From positions 73,048,549-73,112,548 of the forward strand of contig JACMZG010000008.1 in the NCBI GenBank assembly GCA_018340805.1: 64,000 nucleotides of DNA, written 5' to 3'. This document shows positions 1-12,400 of the stretch, in pieces. Below the pieces are notes generated by a model, which ran no database searches, was not told the DNA's origin, and worked only from the letters and a program-made list of their open reading frames with translations. The stretch comes from Microvelia longipes. Its lineage: Eukaryota; Arthropoda; Insecta; Hemiptera; Veliidae. The stretch's first letter is position 1. Each line of letters starts with the position of its first letter. The translations under genes were made by a program, and so were the position numbers.

Positions 1-97
1 CTTATATTGATATTTTTCTTCACTTTGTTAAATACAAAAAATATTTCAAAAACTGGAAGGATCAATTACTTTTTCTAATTTTGGAGTAAGCTCAAGT

Positions 98-248
98 ATG
101 TCAAGTATTTTCACATATTTTACAAATCGTTCTGCGTGTTTAGATTCTGATAATGAAAGAGAAGATTTGGATGATGAAATCAGTCCTGGGAAGAAATTGA
201 AGGACATTGGAATTGATAGTGAAGACTCCGGAGATGAATTTATTCCAG
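98..248 (+). CDS. MSH6: MSH6 exon 1 (initiator Met, PIP-like motif)
   Basis: Starts at ATG 98 and ends in phase 1 before GT at 249. The first residues, MSSIFTYF, line up with the PCNA-interacting motif Q-x-x-hydrophobic-x-x-aromatic-aromatic that begins MSH6 in other eukaryotes, with Met where Gln is usual. A Ser/Asp/Glu-rich stretch follows. The reading frame is also open upstream to base 2, so an upstream start or an acceptor before 98 cannot be excluded; the PIP-like position is why ATG 98 was chosen. Confidence 0.8.
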
Positions 249-2977
249 GTTGTTACTTATATAACTTTTATTTATTTATTGTCATTTGTGCTAGTGATTT
301 GTATACGATGTGCTTTGTCCAAGGTTGGCAGCACTTGGTGTATTTTTAGTGTGTCTATGTAGAGTTTAGTAATATATAAACCAACAGACAACATAAGAGT
401 TTCTCACAAACGTAGTTCACATTTTATTCACCAGGGAGTTGGCTCAAATTTCCCTATGGGCACAGCCATCTTTTTTTACCCTCTTAAATGTAAACAAACT
501 ATACACGGTATGCATTGTTTGTTTACTTTTAAATCATTCCTTTTTTACATTTTGGACTTAGATTTTTATAATGTGAGTAAGAAATATATTTTGTGTCATC
601 TGATTGCAGTTAGTGATTTTTCAATTACATGTAACAAGTGGCCTATGCATCACTTTTAAGGCAATATAAACTTTTGTCTCTGTCCTTCAAAATCTCAGAA
701 AACATGCCACTTACAATCAATGTAGTTCATCCTTTTCTTTAACTAAAATATTATAACAATTATTTCTCGGAATAAAAAAAAAATTGTTTCAAATTAGTGA
801 AAATTTTTAAATAAGAAAACACGATAAAAATTAAAACTCACCTAATATTACCATTGTTGATAATCTAACGAAAAACAAAGAAAGTAAATACTAAAAAGCT
901 CATGCACTGTTCTTCCAATTTAAGCTATTTTTTATTTTATTCCATTTTGATCAGCTGATCACACATGTCTGATTTTTTACATGGTTTAGTATTGGAATTG
1001 CCCTTCTTGGTTTATATATTGCTTTAGTATAGATTTATTAAGAATCATATCCATCAGAATTTCAACTGAACTGTTTTAATCAATGCATTTCACTAAAATA
1101 ATACTTGACTTTATGACTTTGATAGACAGGTATTCACTTGATCAACCTTTCAATTAACTAGATCAACTATGAATTAAAATTTTATAAGTTGAACAATTTG
1201 TCAAGCTAGTAAATGAGAAGCTTATTTTTTTTCTTATTATTATCAGTTATTTTGTTTAGAGTATTTTAATAACATAAAAAATTGTTTTGATTTAACTAGG
1301 CTTAGTTTGTTAATTTCTATTTGATATTATTTTAGATGATACCAGAAGTTCATCAGATGAAGATGTTTCAGAGGAAGAAGAAGAACCCATGTCTGAATGT
1401 GACGACAGCCCTGTCAAGGTTTCTACTACTTTAATTCTCTTATCTGTTTGTATGAATAGGTTGCTTTACACCTCGGTTGCTATGTGGTGTTAGCAGGGGG
1501 GTCCCTTCCAACTAATTTCAATAAATTATTCTTTGTATTGCCAGTCATAAGGAAAAAAACTTTTCTTAAAATTAATCGTTGCTTAGAATATACATTAGCC
1601 ATCTCTATACATGGTCCCTTATCTTCTTCTATATTATAAAAAGAGCAGTGCTAGATAAAAAAAAATCAATTTGGGGAGGAGAGCCAGAAGTAATGTGACA
1701 AAAAAAGAATACAATTAAATAGCTGTAATATGATGACATTAAACTATGATTCGGCCAAGAATTACAAAATGCATTCCAACTTAAAAATGTAATGAAAGCC
1801 AAAAAATGTATGCTTCTCTGCTCAGCAACAAAATGTAAGTCTGAACCTATATTTATCACAGAATTGTTGGTTTACTTCCATAAGAAAATAGCATGGCTAA
1901 ATTTTTACAAATATATGTTGTGTCAACTACTGTGAAACTGATGGTTTAAATTTAATAAAATCTCTTCAAATCATGTTTTGTGAAAATAATAGGTAATTAA
2001 ATAATTGTTTGGTATTGGTTGATGTATACCCCTTCCCTTTTTTCTAATAATAATAAAATGTGTAATGTCAAAAGTATATACTTAAAGGGAATCATAAATT
2101 TAACGCAACCTTTTTTACTTTTCCTTTGCAGCAGCAAAATTCCTTTGGTTCAGACTTCCATTTCATCGCTGAACAAAAGGGACATACATTTTCTGGCATT
2201 TCAATGCTTGAATGTACTTTCCAATATTCGTCCAAATCACAATTACATATTTTTTCTATTTAATTTTCTTCTTTTTTTTAGTTTAGATATCATTTTTATT
2301 TGTATGAAGATTACTAGCAGTAAAAATAAAACCATTTTAATAAATCTGAAAAAACATTCTTATTTATGCATAGTCATCAAATACAATTTTAAATTTTGAT
2401 GAATAGGACACTTTATTGTAAACTAGATTTAAATTCACGGTGTGGGAAATAGATTTTGTATGATATTTTTTTATATAATGTCATATTTTTAATCCTTGAC
2501 CAATCACATTCCTCAAAACTCTTTATTTTTCAACGCAATTATTTTAAATATTTTATTAGCACCCAGTAATTCAGTTCATTGAGTACAAAATGAGTTACTT
2601 TTTAGGTTGCGTTCTAGCTCTGACCTGTTTAATATTCTTTTAATATCATATTTAAATCATACTTACAAAAGATTAAGGACCGTGCTTTATGCAAAAACGC
2701 TTTAACCCATAGAGAACTATGATTTCGAGATAAACACTCATAACATTAGAGATAATATTAGAAAATGTTAATATTTTCTTAAGTTAAACGAAAATAATTT
2801 CTGGTAATATCCCATTTTTAAGGATATTTGTAACATTTTAGCGAATTTTCATTATGAAAATGACGCTTATGAGGTTGTTCGGATGACGGAAGTTGAGGGT
2901 GGGAGTGATCGGAATCGGTTCCTATTGGCTTCCTGGTAACAAAAATATATGTCCGAAAAAAGTTTATATATATATGT

Positions 2978-3069
<92 letters not shown>

Positions 3070-3098
3070 ATTATATAATATATATATATATATATAAT

Positions 3099-3130
<32 letters not shown>

Positions 3131-3403
3131 GAGTTTTCTACCCTTTCGTATGGGAACGATAACGCTTGAAGGCGTTCTCAAATTGAATGAAACTTTGCAA
3201 ATCGCGAATGTTGTGGAGTTACGAGGCCTATTGTTTATAAAAACATTATGACGTCATGAAAAATTTTTTTTTTGAAACTTGAAATGGCTTTAAAACAAGG
3301 TATTTCGTGTTTAGGTAGACGGCTAGCTGAATCGATTAAACCAATTTCAGCTGAATAGAACCATCACAAATGGCGCAAATGGTATACATTATATATATAT
3401 ATA

Positions 3404-3442
<39 letters not shown>

Positions 3443-6400
3443 TGTATATGTATACGTCTAGGTCAAGACTCGTACGATATATCTTGGGTTCAGTAGTGTT
3501 AGAGGTGGGATATGTATAAAGAGGGGCCTCTACCTCTTGCTCCATCCTGGTAAGCCTACTGTCCCAGAGAGACAGGACAAAAATGGCTTCCACTGATCCA
3601 CGCCGAGCTAAGCAGGCCAGTAAAGAGGAAGAACCTCGAAGTAGTCTTGATATGGTCGAAGTCATTCTAAAACGATTGCGACCGGTTTCAGCACAATTGG
3701 ACAATCCTAAGTGACGAAAACGGTATTTTTATTTTAAAATACATGAATAATAATATTTTTTTTCAACCTAAAGATTATACTCAAATAACAATTTGTTTAC
3801 GAAAAAACTTGACATTTTTCTTTAAATTGTATAAACAATCATAAATGTATGTAAGAGTTAATACCCTTTTGTATGGTGGACGATAACTAAAACTGATGAA
3901 AGATGAAACTATAATCTTTTCTTACCCTTTATACAAGGTTACTCCAACAGTTGCAACGTGTGGATTTTTTCTTGTATTCTTATACCTCTATAAAAACGTA
4001 TTAGTAATGTATTTAAATATACTTATTATTTTTTTATATTGCTTGTTAACTGTAATATTATTGCTTACTATTAATAATAGAGGATTAATAAAATCAAATT
4101 TGTGAGACAGCCTCTCAGGCCTGCGAAGCGGGCCTGTGTAAAGAGGCTGTGAAAATTCGCTATATACGTGGCAAAATGCCATGTAACAAGAAACGATAAT
4201 GAAACCATAAATAATACAAAACAACAACAATGTGGCCGCGTATTTTTTCTATGATTGGCTTTAAATGAATTACAAAATATAGTTTTCTCAATCAAGCGCT
4301 TCGAAATAATGACGATTTAAAATTTATTTTAAAAGTTTTATGAAATGTTTTATTAATTTTTTTAAATTATTTAATTTTTTAATTAACACTAATATTGTTA
4401 AATGAAATTTAATGATGATGGCTTAATTAAAGATACACAAAGTGTGGCCCGCGGACCACTGGGTGTCCATGGTTAGCATAGTTTTTATTTTTAATGTTGA
4501 TAGTCCAAGAATGGGATGGTAAAAAATACATTATTTTGGTGATGTTGGATAGTAAATTATTAGCATAGTTGGCAATTTTTCCGATCTATCAGCGACATTG
4601 TGTTTTTATCTACACATTGTCCAATCTGTTGATTTTATAATTTCTTTTCCTATTAGTCCCGCCTCCTTTAATGAGAACCTATATCATATGCTAGACATTG
4701 TGTTCTTGCTCTGTTAGACACCCTTTTACTTGTATTCTTCTATTTCAATCTAAACTACAAACAGGTGAATAATCACCTCTCTCGCCCAAAGGGGAAATAC
4801 CTCAGCTAGTTTTCTTCTAGAAAAGTGAATGTATTTTATTTTTCCAGGGTAAGAAACGTAAACGGGAGTCTGTAGGTAGCTCAAGGCCTAATAAGAAACG
4901 AGCTAGCATTGCTCCTTCTGTAACTCCTGCTAAAGAAAAACTTAAAGCTTTCTCTTCTCAACCTCCTAACTCAGCTGAGGTATAGATCATTTAGTTACTG
5001 TATGTTAATTAAAACTAGACGTTGTGGACAGCACTTTGGTTATCAACTTAGACTAGTGTATAGTACTGTATGGGTAGGCATTTGAATATAGCTAGTGAGA
5101 GAGGTGGGGAGTAATATTCTCGAGTCTCCAGCAACCAATAAGCAAAGGGACTCATCTCTATAGGGGGGGGGGGATATTTCTCATCATAATAATATCAATA
5201 TCATCGTTAATCAAACATCAAATTAATCAAGAAGATAAAAATAGATTTGCGTTTAAACATTCTTATGCAGATAATAATTGAGAAACTCTTACACAACAAC
5301 AAAAATAAAAACGCAACTACGTGAGCATGACATTTCTTTTACTGAATCAAAATAAAAATTGGGTACGAGGTACCTCGTAAATTTCCTTGTCACATTGGAT
5401 TCACTCCGATTATCCTCCCTACTTCTTACTCGATTTACTCATCCTCAGAATATACAATTTGCCAAATTTGTACTGCATCATGTCTTTAGACTCACTTTGC
5501 TTGTCCTCAGATTGTAAATGCATCCATTTCATTCTCAACAGTCACCCATACAGCACTCCACGCTCAATGCTACTTAATTTTTATGTTCCAAGAAAAAATA
5601 TTAATATACTTTTCGTATTGAAACAAAACTTAGTGTACTTATTAATTATGTAAAAGTAAATACTTGTACCGTCTGCCTCCGTGGCCGTGATCGTTAAGGC
5701 GTTCGATTTCGGCACCGGAGGTCCGGGGTTCGCAGCCCGGGCTATGCTCTAAGATTTTATGAATAGTATTTGTATTTAAAAGATTTTGCCAACTTTAATT
5801 AATTCTTAGAGTGTAGTAGATGCAACCCACCTGAGGTGGTTCCCGCAGGGTGAATACCCTGATGGGCCGAAAGGCCCTAAAACGGGCATTTTATTTTATT
5901 TTATTTTTATTTTATATACTTGTACCAAATTTCAACTCAATTAGATTGTTTCCCAATTTTCCCATTTTTGAACGAACGTAAGTGAGTTCTTACATTTCAG
6001 AAGATTGGGACGGCGCGTTTGTTTGTGTGTTTGTTTGTACGTGTCGCGATAACTGCCGTAAAAATCGACCGATTTTGATAAAATTTTGTATACAGGTAAA
6101 ACTAATTATGTGTCAGAGCTGTATAGTTTTTGGTTTGGTAATATTCCGAAAAATATTTTCAAAATGGCAGCCAAAATGGCGGACCGGATAAAAAAAAATT
6201 TTGAGCGAAAAAATCGTGTTGTATATCGTTTTAAAGCTCTTAAAGAGTAGAAAAAGAAAATATATGTTTCATGGTCAACATTTTAAATTTTTTGAAATAA
6301 TTTAAAAATGGCGGCTAAAATAATGAACTCAAAAAATTTAAAATTAAAGGAATAACTCGAGTAATATATCGTTGTAAAGCTCTTGATTAGTAGAACAAAA

Positions 6401-9400
6401 AATGTTATATACTAAATTCCGAAAAATTCAACATGGCGGCCATAATTTAATATAATAATTAGTTTTTACTCATTTTATAAGAATTTACAAGATAAAGATC
6501 TATTGTAATATACTTTAGATACTTTTATACAAGTAAAATTAACTTTATGTCAGAGCTGTATAGTTATTGGTAATATTCCGAAAACTATTTTCAAAATGGC
6601 GGCCAATATGGCGGACCGGATAAAAAATTTTTGAGCAAAAAATCGTGTTGTATATCGTTTAAAAGCTCTTAAAGAGTAGAAAAAGAAAATATATTTTTCT
6701 TGGTTGACATTTTAAATTTTTCTTAATAATTTAAAAATGGCGGCTAAAATAATAAACTCAAAAAAATAAAATTAAAGCGAGCCTTTTTAACTTGTATTAT
6801 TATAACATACGCAATCAAGCGAGCGAAGCGAGCCTTTTTTAATATGCATTAATGTTAAATATAAGCAATCTAGCGAGCGAAGCGAGCCTTCTTTACTATG
6901 TATTATTATAAATATACGCAATCTAGCGAACGAAGCGAGCCTTTTTTTTACTTTGCATCAATATAAATCTACGCAATCTAGCGAGCGAAGCGAGCCTATT
7001 TTACAATATATTTTTATAAATATAAGCAATCTAGCGAGTGAAGCGAGCCTTCTTATACTATGCATGAATATAAATCTACGCAATCTAGCGAGCGAAGCGA
7101 GCCTTCTTTTACTATTTATTATTATAAATATACGCAATCAAGCGAGCGAAGCGAGCTTTTTTACTATGCATTAATATAAATATACGCAATCTAGCGAGCG
7201 AAGCGAGCCTATTTTTAACTTTGTATTGATATAAATATAAGCAATCTAGCGAGCGAAGCGAGCCTTCTATAAGAATTTATTATTATAAATATATATTTAT
7301 ATGTGTATCATTAAAATATAGCAATTAAGCGAGCCTTTTTTACATGCATTAATATAAATCTACGCAATCTAGCGAGCGAAGCGAGCCTTTTAGCAATATA
7401 TTTTATTATAAAATAAGCAATCTAGCGAGCGAAGCGAGCCTTCTTATACTATGCATGAATATAAATTTACGCAATCTAGCGAGCGTAGCGAGCCTTTTTT
7501 TACTATTTATTATTATAAATATACACAATCAAGCGAGCGAAGCGAGCCTTTTTTACTATGCATTAATATAAATCTACGCAATCTAGCGAGCGAAGCGAGC
7601 CTTTTTTACTATGCATTAATATAAAGATACGCAATCTAGCGAGCGAAGCTAGCCTTTTTTTAACTTTTATTATTATAAATATAAGCAATCTAGCGAGCGA
7701 AGCGAGCCTTTTTTTACTATTTATTATTATAAATATACGCAATCAAGCGAGCGAAGCGAGACTTTTTTACTATACATTAATATAAATCTACGCAATCTAG
7801 CGAGCGAAGCGAGCCTTTTTTTATAATATATTTTATTATAAATATAAGCAATCTAGCGAGCGAAGCGAGCCTATTTTTAAGTTTGTATTATTTTAAATAT
7901 AAGCAATCTAGCGAGCGAAGCAAGCCTTTTTTACTATGTTTTTTTCTAAATATACGCTATCTAGCGAGCGCTTTTTTTACTTTGTATTATTATAAATATA
8001 AGCAATCTAGCGAGCGAAGCGAGCCTTTTTTACTATGTAAATGTTAAAGATACCTAAACTAGCAAGCGAAGCGAGCCTTTTTGAGTTTATACTTTAAAAT
8101 AGTATAGCATCCGAATGTTTTGATAAACTCATTTCGCTTGCTTTAAATAAATAATTTTTTATGTATTCTTTGACGTGAGTTCTTGATGCAACGCATTACT
8201 AGTTTAAAAAAAATGTGCACAAATCATTTGATAAAAGAGAACTAATGTTGATAATAAGATGAAACTTAGCACATATTTTAGCCTTATACATAGCTACATT
8301 CGTGCCAAATCTCAATCCGATCGCATCATTTTTCCACATTTTATGATTTTTTCAAAATTTTTGCTGTGTCATTAGGATAAAGGAAAAACTATAAAACATG
8401 AAGGGGTATAATAGAAAGACCTTGTGGTTGATGAGGTGGGGGGGACTGGAATTGTATAATTATAAGCCTATCTCACTGTAAGCTGAAACAACTAATATTA
8501 TACTTGATAACCAAATGGCTTGCAACAATGTCTAGTTTTATTCAGCACATTACTCCAGTGTATTCTAGAGTAACCTAGGGGAAGATCTATGTTGGGCACA
8601 TACTCGATTCTACTCCAAACTGCACTACTTGATGTTTCGTAACAAATCAAAATTTTTAACAATTTAAAAAAAAAATTTAACAAATTGGGCAAGATGAATC
8701 TTCTCTAAACTGCACATTATACTCTTTAAAGACCAAGTAAAGTAGAGTAAAAAAGTTCTCATAGGAAATCACATGTGATAACAAAAATTTATGAGTTATC
8801 AATGTATTTAAAAAAATATTACTCTATTTATGCTATTTTAAGTTGATAAAACGAAATATTAGTGATATTTCTTGTGTTATAAAATGTTTGTGCTTATAAT
8901 CAACTATCAGTGATACATTTTTAAGTACTTGTTGCTCACCATACTTTTTGTTCAAATTATGAAATTATTTTGTTGAATTTGTACTATCTTCAATAAAAGA
9001 AAGAATCATATATCTCTTGTTGTAGTGATTGGATTCACTATTCTCAACAGACATCTTATATACGTACGCACTTAATTTAAACAAAAATTATTTAAAATAG
9101 CAATTGGCCCAGTGATTTTTTACAAAAGATAAAACAAAAACAAGTCCAAGCTAGGACAAGCCTCTAAGGTACCACGGCTCAGGCCGATTTGCATGAAATT
9201 AAATAAGTATTAGTCAGTATTAATTTTAAATAGTGTGTAGTTATGTTATGCAATAAATGGTTATTTATTTATTTATAAAACAAATTAAGAAAATAATGAC
9301 TATTTACACAAATTCTAAGTAATAATTTCATAATTTGAAAGAAAAACAAGGTATTATTTATTTTGTTTAGCTAGGAAGGTTAAATAACCCAGGAAGGTTA

Positions 9401-12400
9401 TTCACACTTTTTACCCCTTTTCTGTTCATGCACGCATACCTACGCTGACCTCTACAATATCTGTTGGGTTTAGTAGTGCTAGAGAGTGGGGAGGTAGTAT
9501 AGAAGAGGGGTCCCTCTTGTTACACCCTGGTTAGCCTACTGTCTCAGACAAACAGGATAAAAGTGGCTCCCATGAAACCATAGCAAGCTAAGCAGGCCCA
9601 CAAAGCAGAAAGACGTCAAAGTGGTCTTCTGGAGGTCATAGGCTAAAATATTTGAACCAGTTTTAACTCAACCCGACCTTTCGAAAGGTCAATAATTTAA
9701 TTATGACACCTTCATTCAAGAAGAAATTTATAAAATAAATGAAAGACATTTATCTTTTTGTGACATAATATTAACTAATTAAAAAAATAAGATAATAAAA
9801 AGAGTAGGTCTTATTGGAAACCACATATCAAATTAAAAAATATATTGTGATTATTTCATTATAACTTAGGACAGATGTGTTCCTTCCCTAATATGATTAG
9901 TACACTTACGAAAATTTGTCTTGATCTTTATATTAATTTGTTATTCCTTTTATGTTAATGTTGTTTACTATGTTAGACTTTTAAATCAATCAATCAATAA
10001 TCTTTATTTCCAAAGTACATTATTAGTACATTAATACTTGTAATATACATAAAATCATCATTAAATACATAAAATAATAGTAAGTAAAGACATGATTAAA
10101 ATAAAGCTCCTTTCCAATTGAAATTCTTTGGTTTTTACATAAAATTAGGATATTTAATTAGTTTACATGTTTCATAGAACTCAGATAGATTGTAAAAAGA
10201 CCATTCTAAAAGAATTTTTTTTTATTTATTAATAAATTTAACAGGATCGCTGGTTTATTCTTTTAAAATCATTGGCAAAGCATTAAACACTTTTAGGATG
10301 GATTAATGGGGGGAGTTTTCATAGAAAGAGTGATTATGTTTTGGTAATCTATAATATCTCCTCTAGTACTATAACAATGTTGGAATATATCACCTTAAAA
10401 CAATTCTTTATTATTTTAGTATTATTTACAAAATTCAATTATATACAGAGAAGTTATGGTAAGAATTTTATTCTCTTCAAAAGCTGACTTGACAGATTTA
10501 TTATATTTATTGTCAAGAATAATTCTTAAACATCTTTTTTGGACTATAAAAATAGAATGGAATAGTGGAGAATGATACCAGAACAATCATCTATATGACA
10601 ACCTTGATTGAAAATTGGACAGATAAACTGTTTTTAATTGGTTAAGGTTTAATATTCCTTTAAGCCTATATATTAATGATGTTACAGATTTTAGTTTATT
10701 TTGCAAGTATTTACAATGCTCTTTAAAATCTAATTGGCTGTCTACATAGACTCCTAGTAGTTTAGCACAAGGAACAGTTTTGTATCTGCTGTTTTTTCTA
10801 TTTACTGTCGAAAATGAATGACATTTGTTTTTTTCCAAGCTTAACACTAGTCCAGTCTTGTAATTCATCTAAATAGTTATTTGTTTCTATTTCCGACTGT
10901 TGTTTGGATTTACTGCTTATTGTCCCACTACAATCATCAGCAAAAAGTGTGACATCATCAGAGCTCAAGCAATCAGGTAAATCATTAATAGAGATCAGAA
11001 ATAAAACTGGTCCAATTACTGAGCCCTGAGGAACTCCAACACTGACCAGCTTCAATTCTGACTATTTGAGTCTAAAACAACTTTTTGATACCTGTTTGAT
11101 AAATAACTTTTTAACAAGTTAAAACTTTCGTACCTGATGCCATACTTGTACAATTTATCAAGAAGTATATGATGTGCGACCAAGTCAAAAGCCTCAGAAA
11201 GATCAGCAAAAAATACTTATCATACTACTTAATGTCACAGAAGTCATAAACTTTTTGAATGAAGTTATACAAAGCATTGCTTGTTGATTTCCCTTTAATA
11301 AAACCATATTGTTTGGAATAAAAAACCTTATATTTGTGCCAGAATTTTATGAACCTTGTCCTTATAAGTTTTTCATAAACTTTGCCTAAAATTGGGATGA
11401 GAGATATAGGTCTATAATTTGAGCATTAGGTTTTATCTCCTCTTTTATAAATGGGGATGGTTTTAGAAATTGTTAACTTACTTGGAAAATCGCTCAGCCA
11501 TAATCTTATTAAATATTAAAGTAAGTGGCTCAAGTAAACTATTAACACACTCTTTTATTACAATATTTGACAATCCATAGATACCTGTGGCTTTGGAATT
11601 TTTGATGATTTGATAATAGCCAACATTTCATCTTCATTTGTATGTGACATATAGACTTCTTTAATTAATTAATTTTATTTACAATTTCCCTATTTATAGA
11701 CAATTTGCTTCTATTATTATTTCTATTTATATTTTGACCTATGTTTATTAAAAAATTATTTAATTTATTTTTGCTTGTTTACCAACATAGACATTATTTT
11801 CTGAACAAATTTTTATTTTTTCATCAGGTTTAGTGGTCTGTGTATTTTTATTTATTTTCCATAATTTCTTAGTATCATTCAGGACACGTGTGTTTAGAGC
11901 ACGCCCACTGTAGGGTTGCACTATGATTATCGTGTGGCGTCACTCACCCAAATATCTGTAGGTTTTTTTCTTTCCAAAGTTGGACGTCTGCTGTTTCTAT
12001 TAAAACAGCTGTTTTTTCATAAGAAATATATAGTGCGAGGAGTATAATCTTGGTCATATTTAAACCGTTTTAAAATTTTAATCATTTTTAATATTCATGT
12101 ATGTAGAATAGTTTTTATTAAATAATAAAAATTGATTTAGGACTTGTTTTAGGAACTTTTCTGATTCATCCTTTTACTATTTTATGTACATATTTGTTTT
12201 ATTATGTGTATTGTATTCTAGGCTGATAGTACGAGCAATGAAACCTGGTCGTTTATGAAGTATGATTTTCTTAAACCAGATAAGATAAGGGATGCTAAGA
12301 GGCGTCGCCCTAATGATCCTAATTATGACCCTAGGACTCTCTATGTACCTGATGATTTCCTCAAGAATCTCACTCCTGTAAGTTTGCCAGCTTTATTGAT

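Noticed and set aside
98..349. 83-residue protein as a stand-alone gene
   Set aside because: It is MSH6 exon 1 running into its intron; the donor at 249 and the phase fit exon 2.
5671..5743. Possible tRNA-Ser gene
   Set aside because: The acceptor and anticodon stems do not pair properly, there is a long conserved body and ATTTT tail, and target duplications flank it. It is a SINE head.
6780..8105. CRISPR-like array of short repeats and spacers
   Set aside because: Spacers are related AT-rich variants rather than unique, the genome is eukaryotic with spliced genes, and no cas-type gene exists. It is a satellite.
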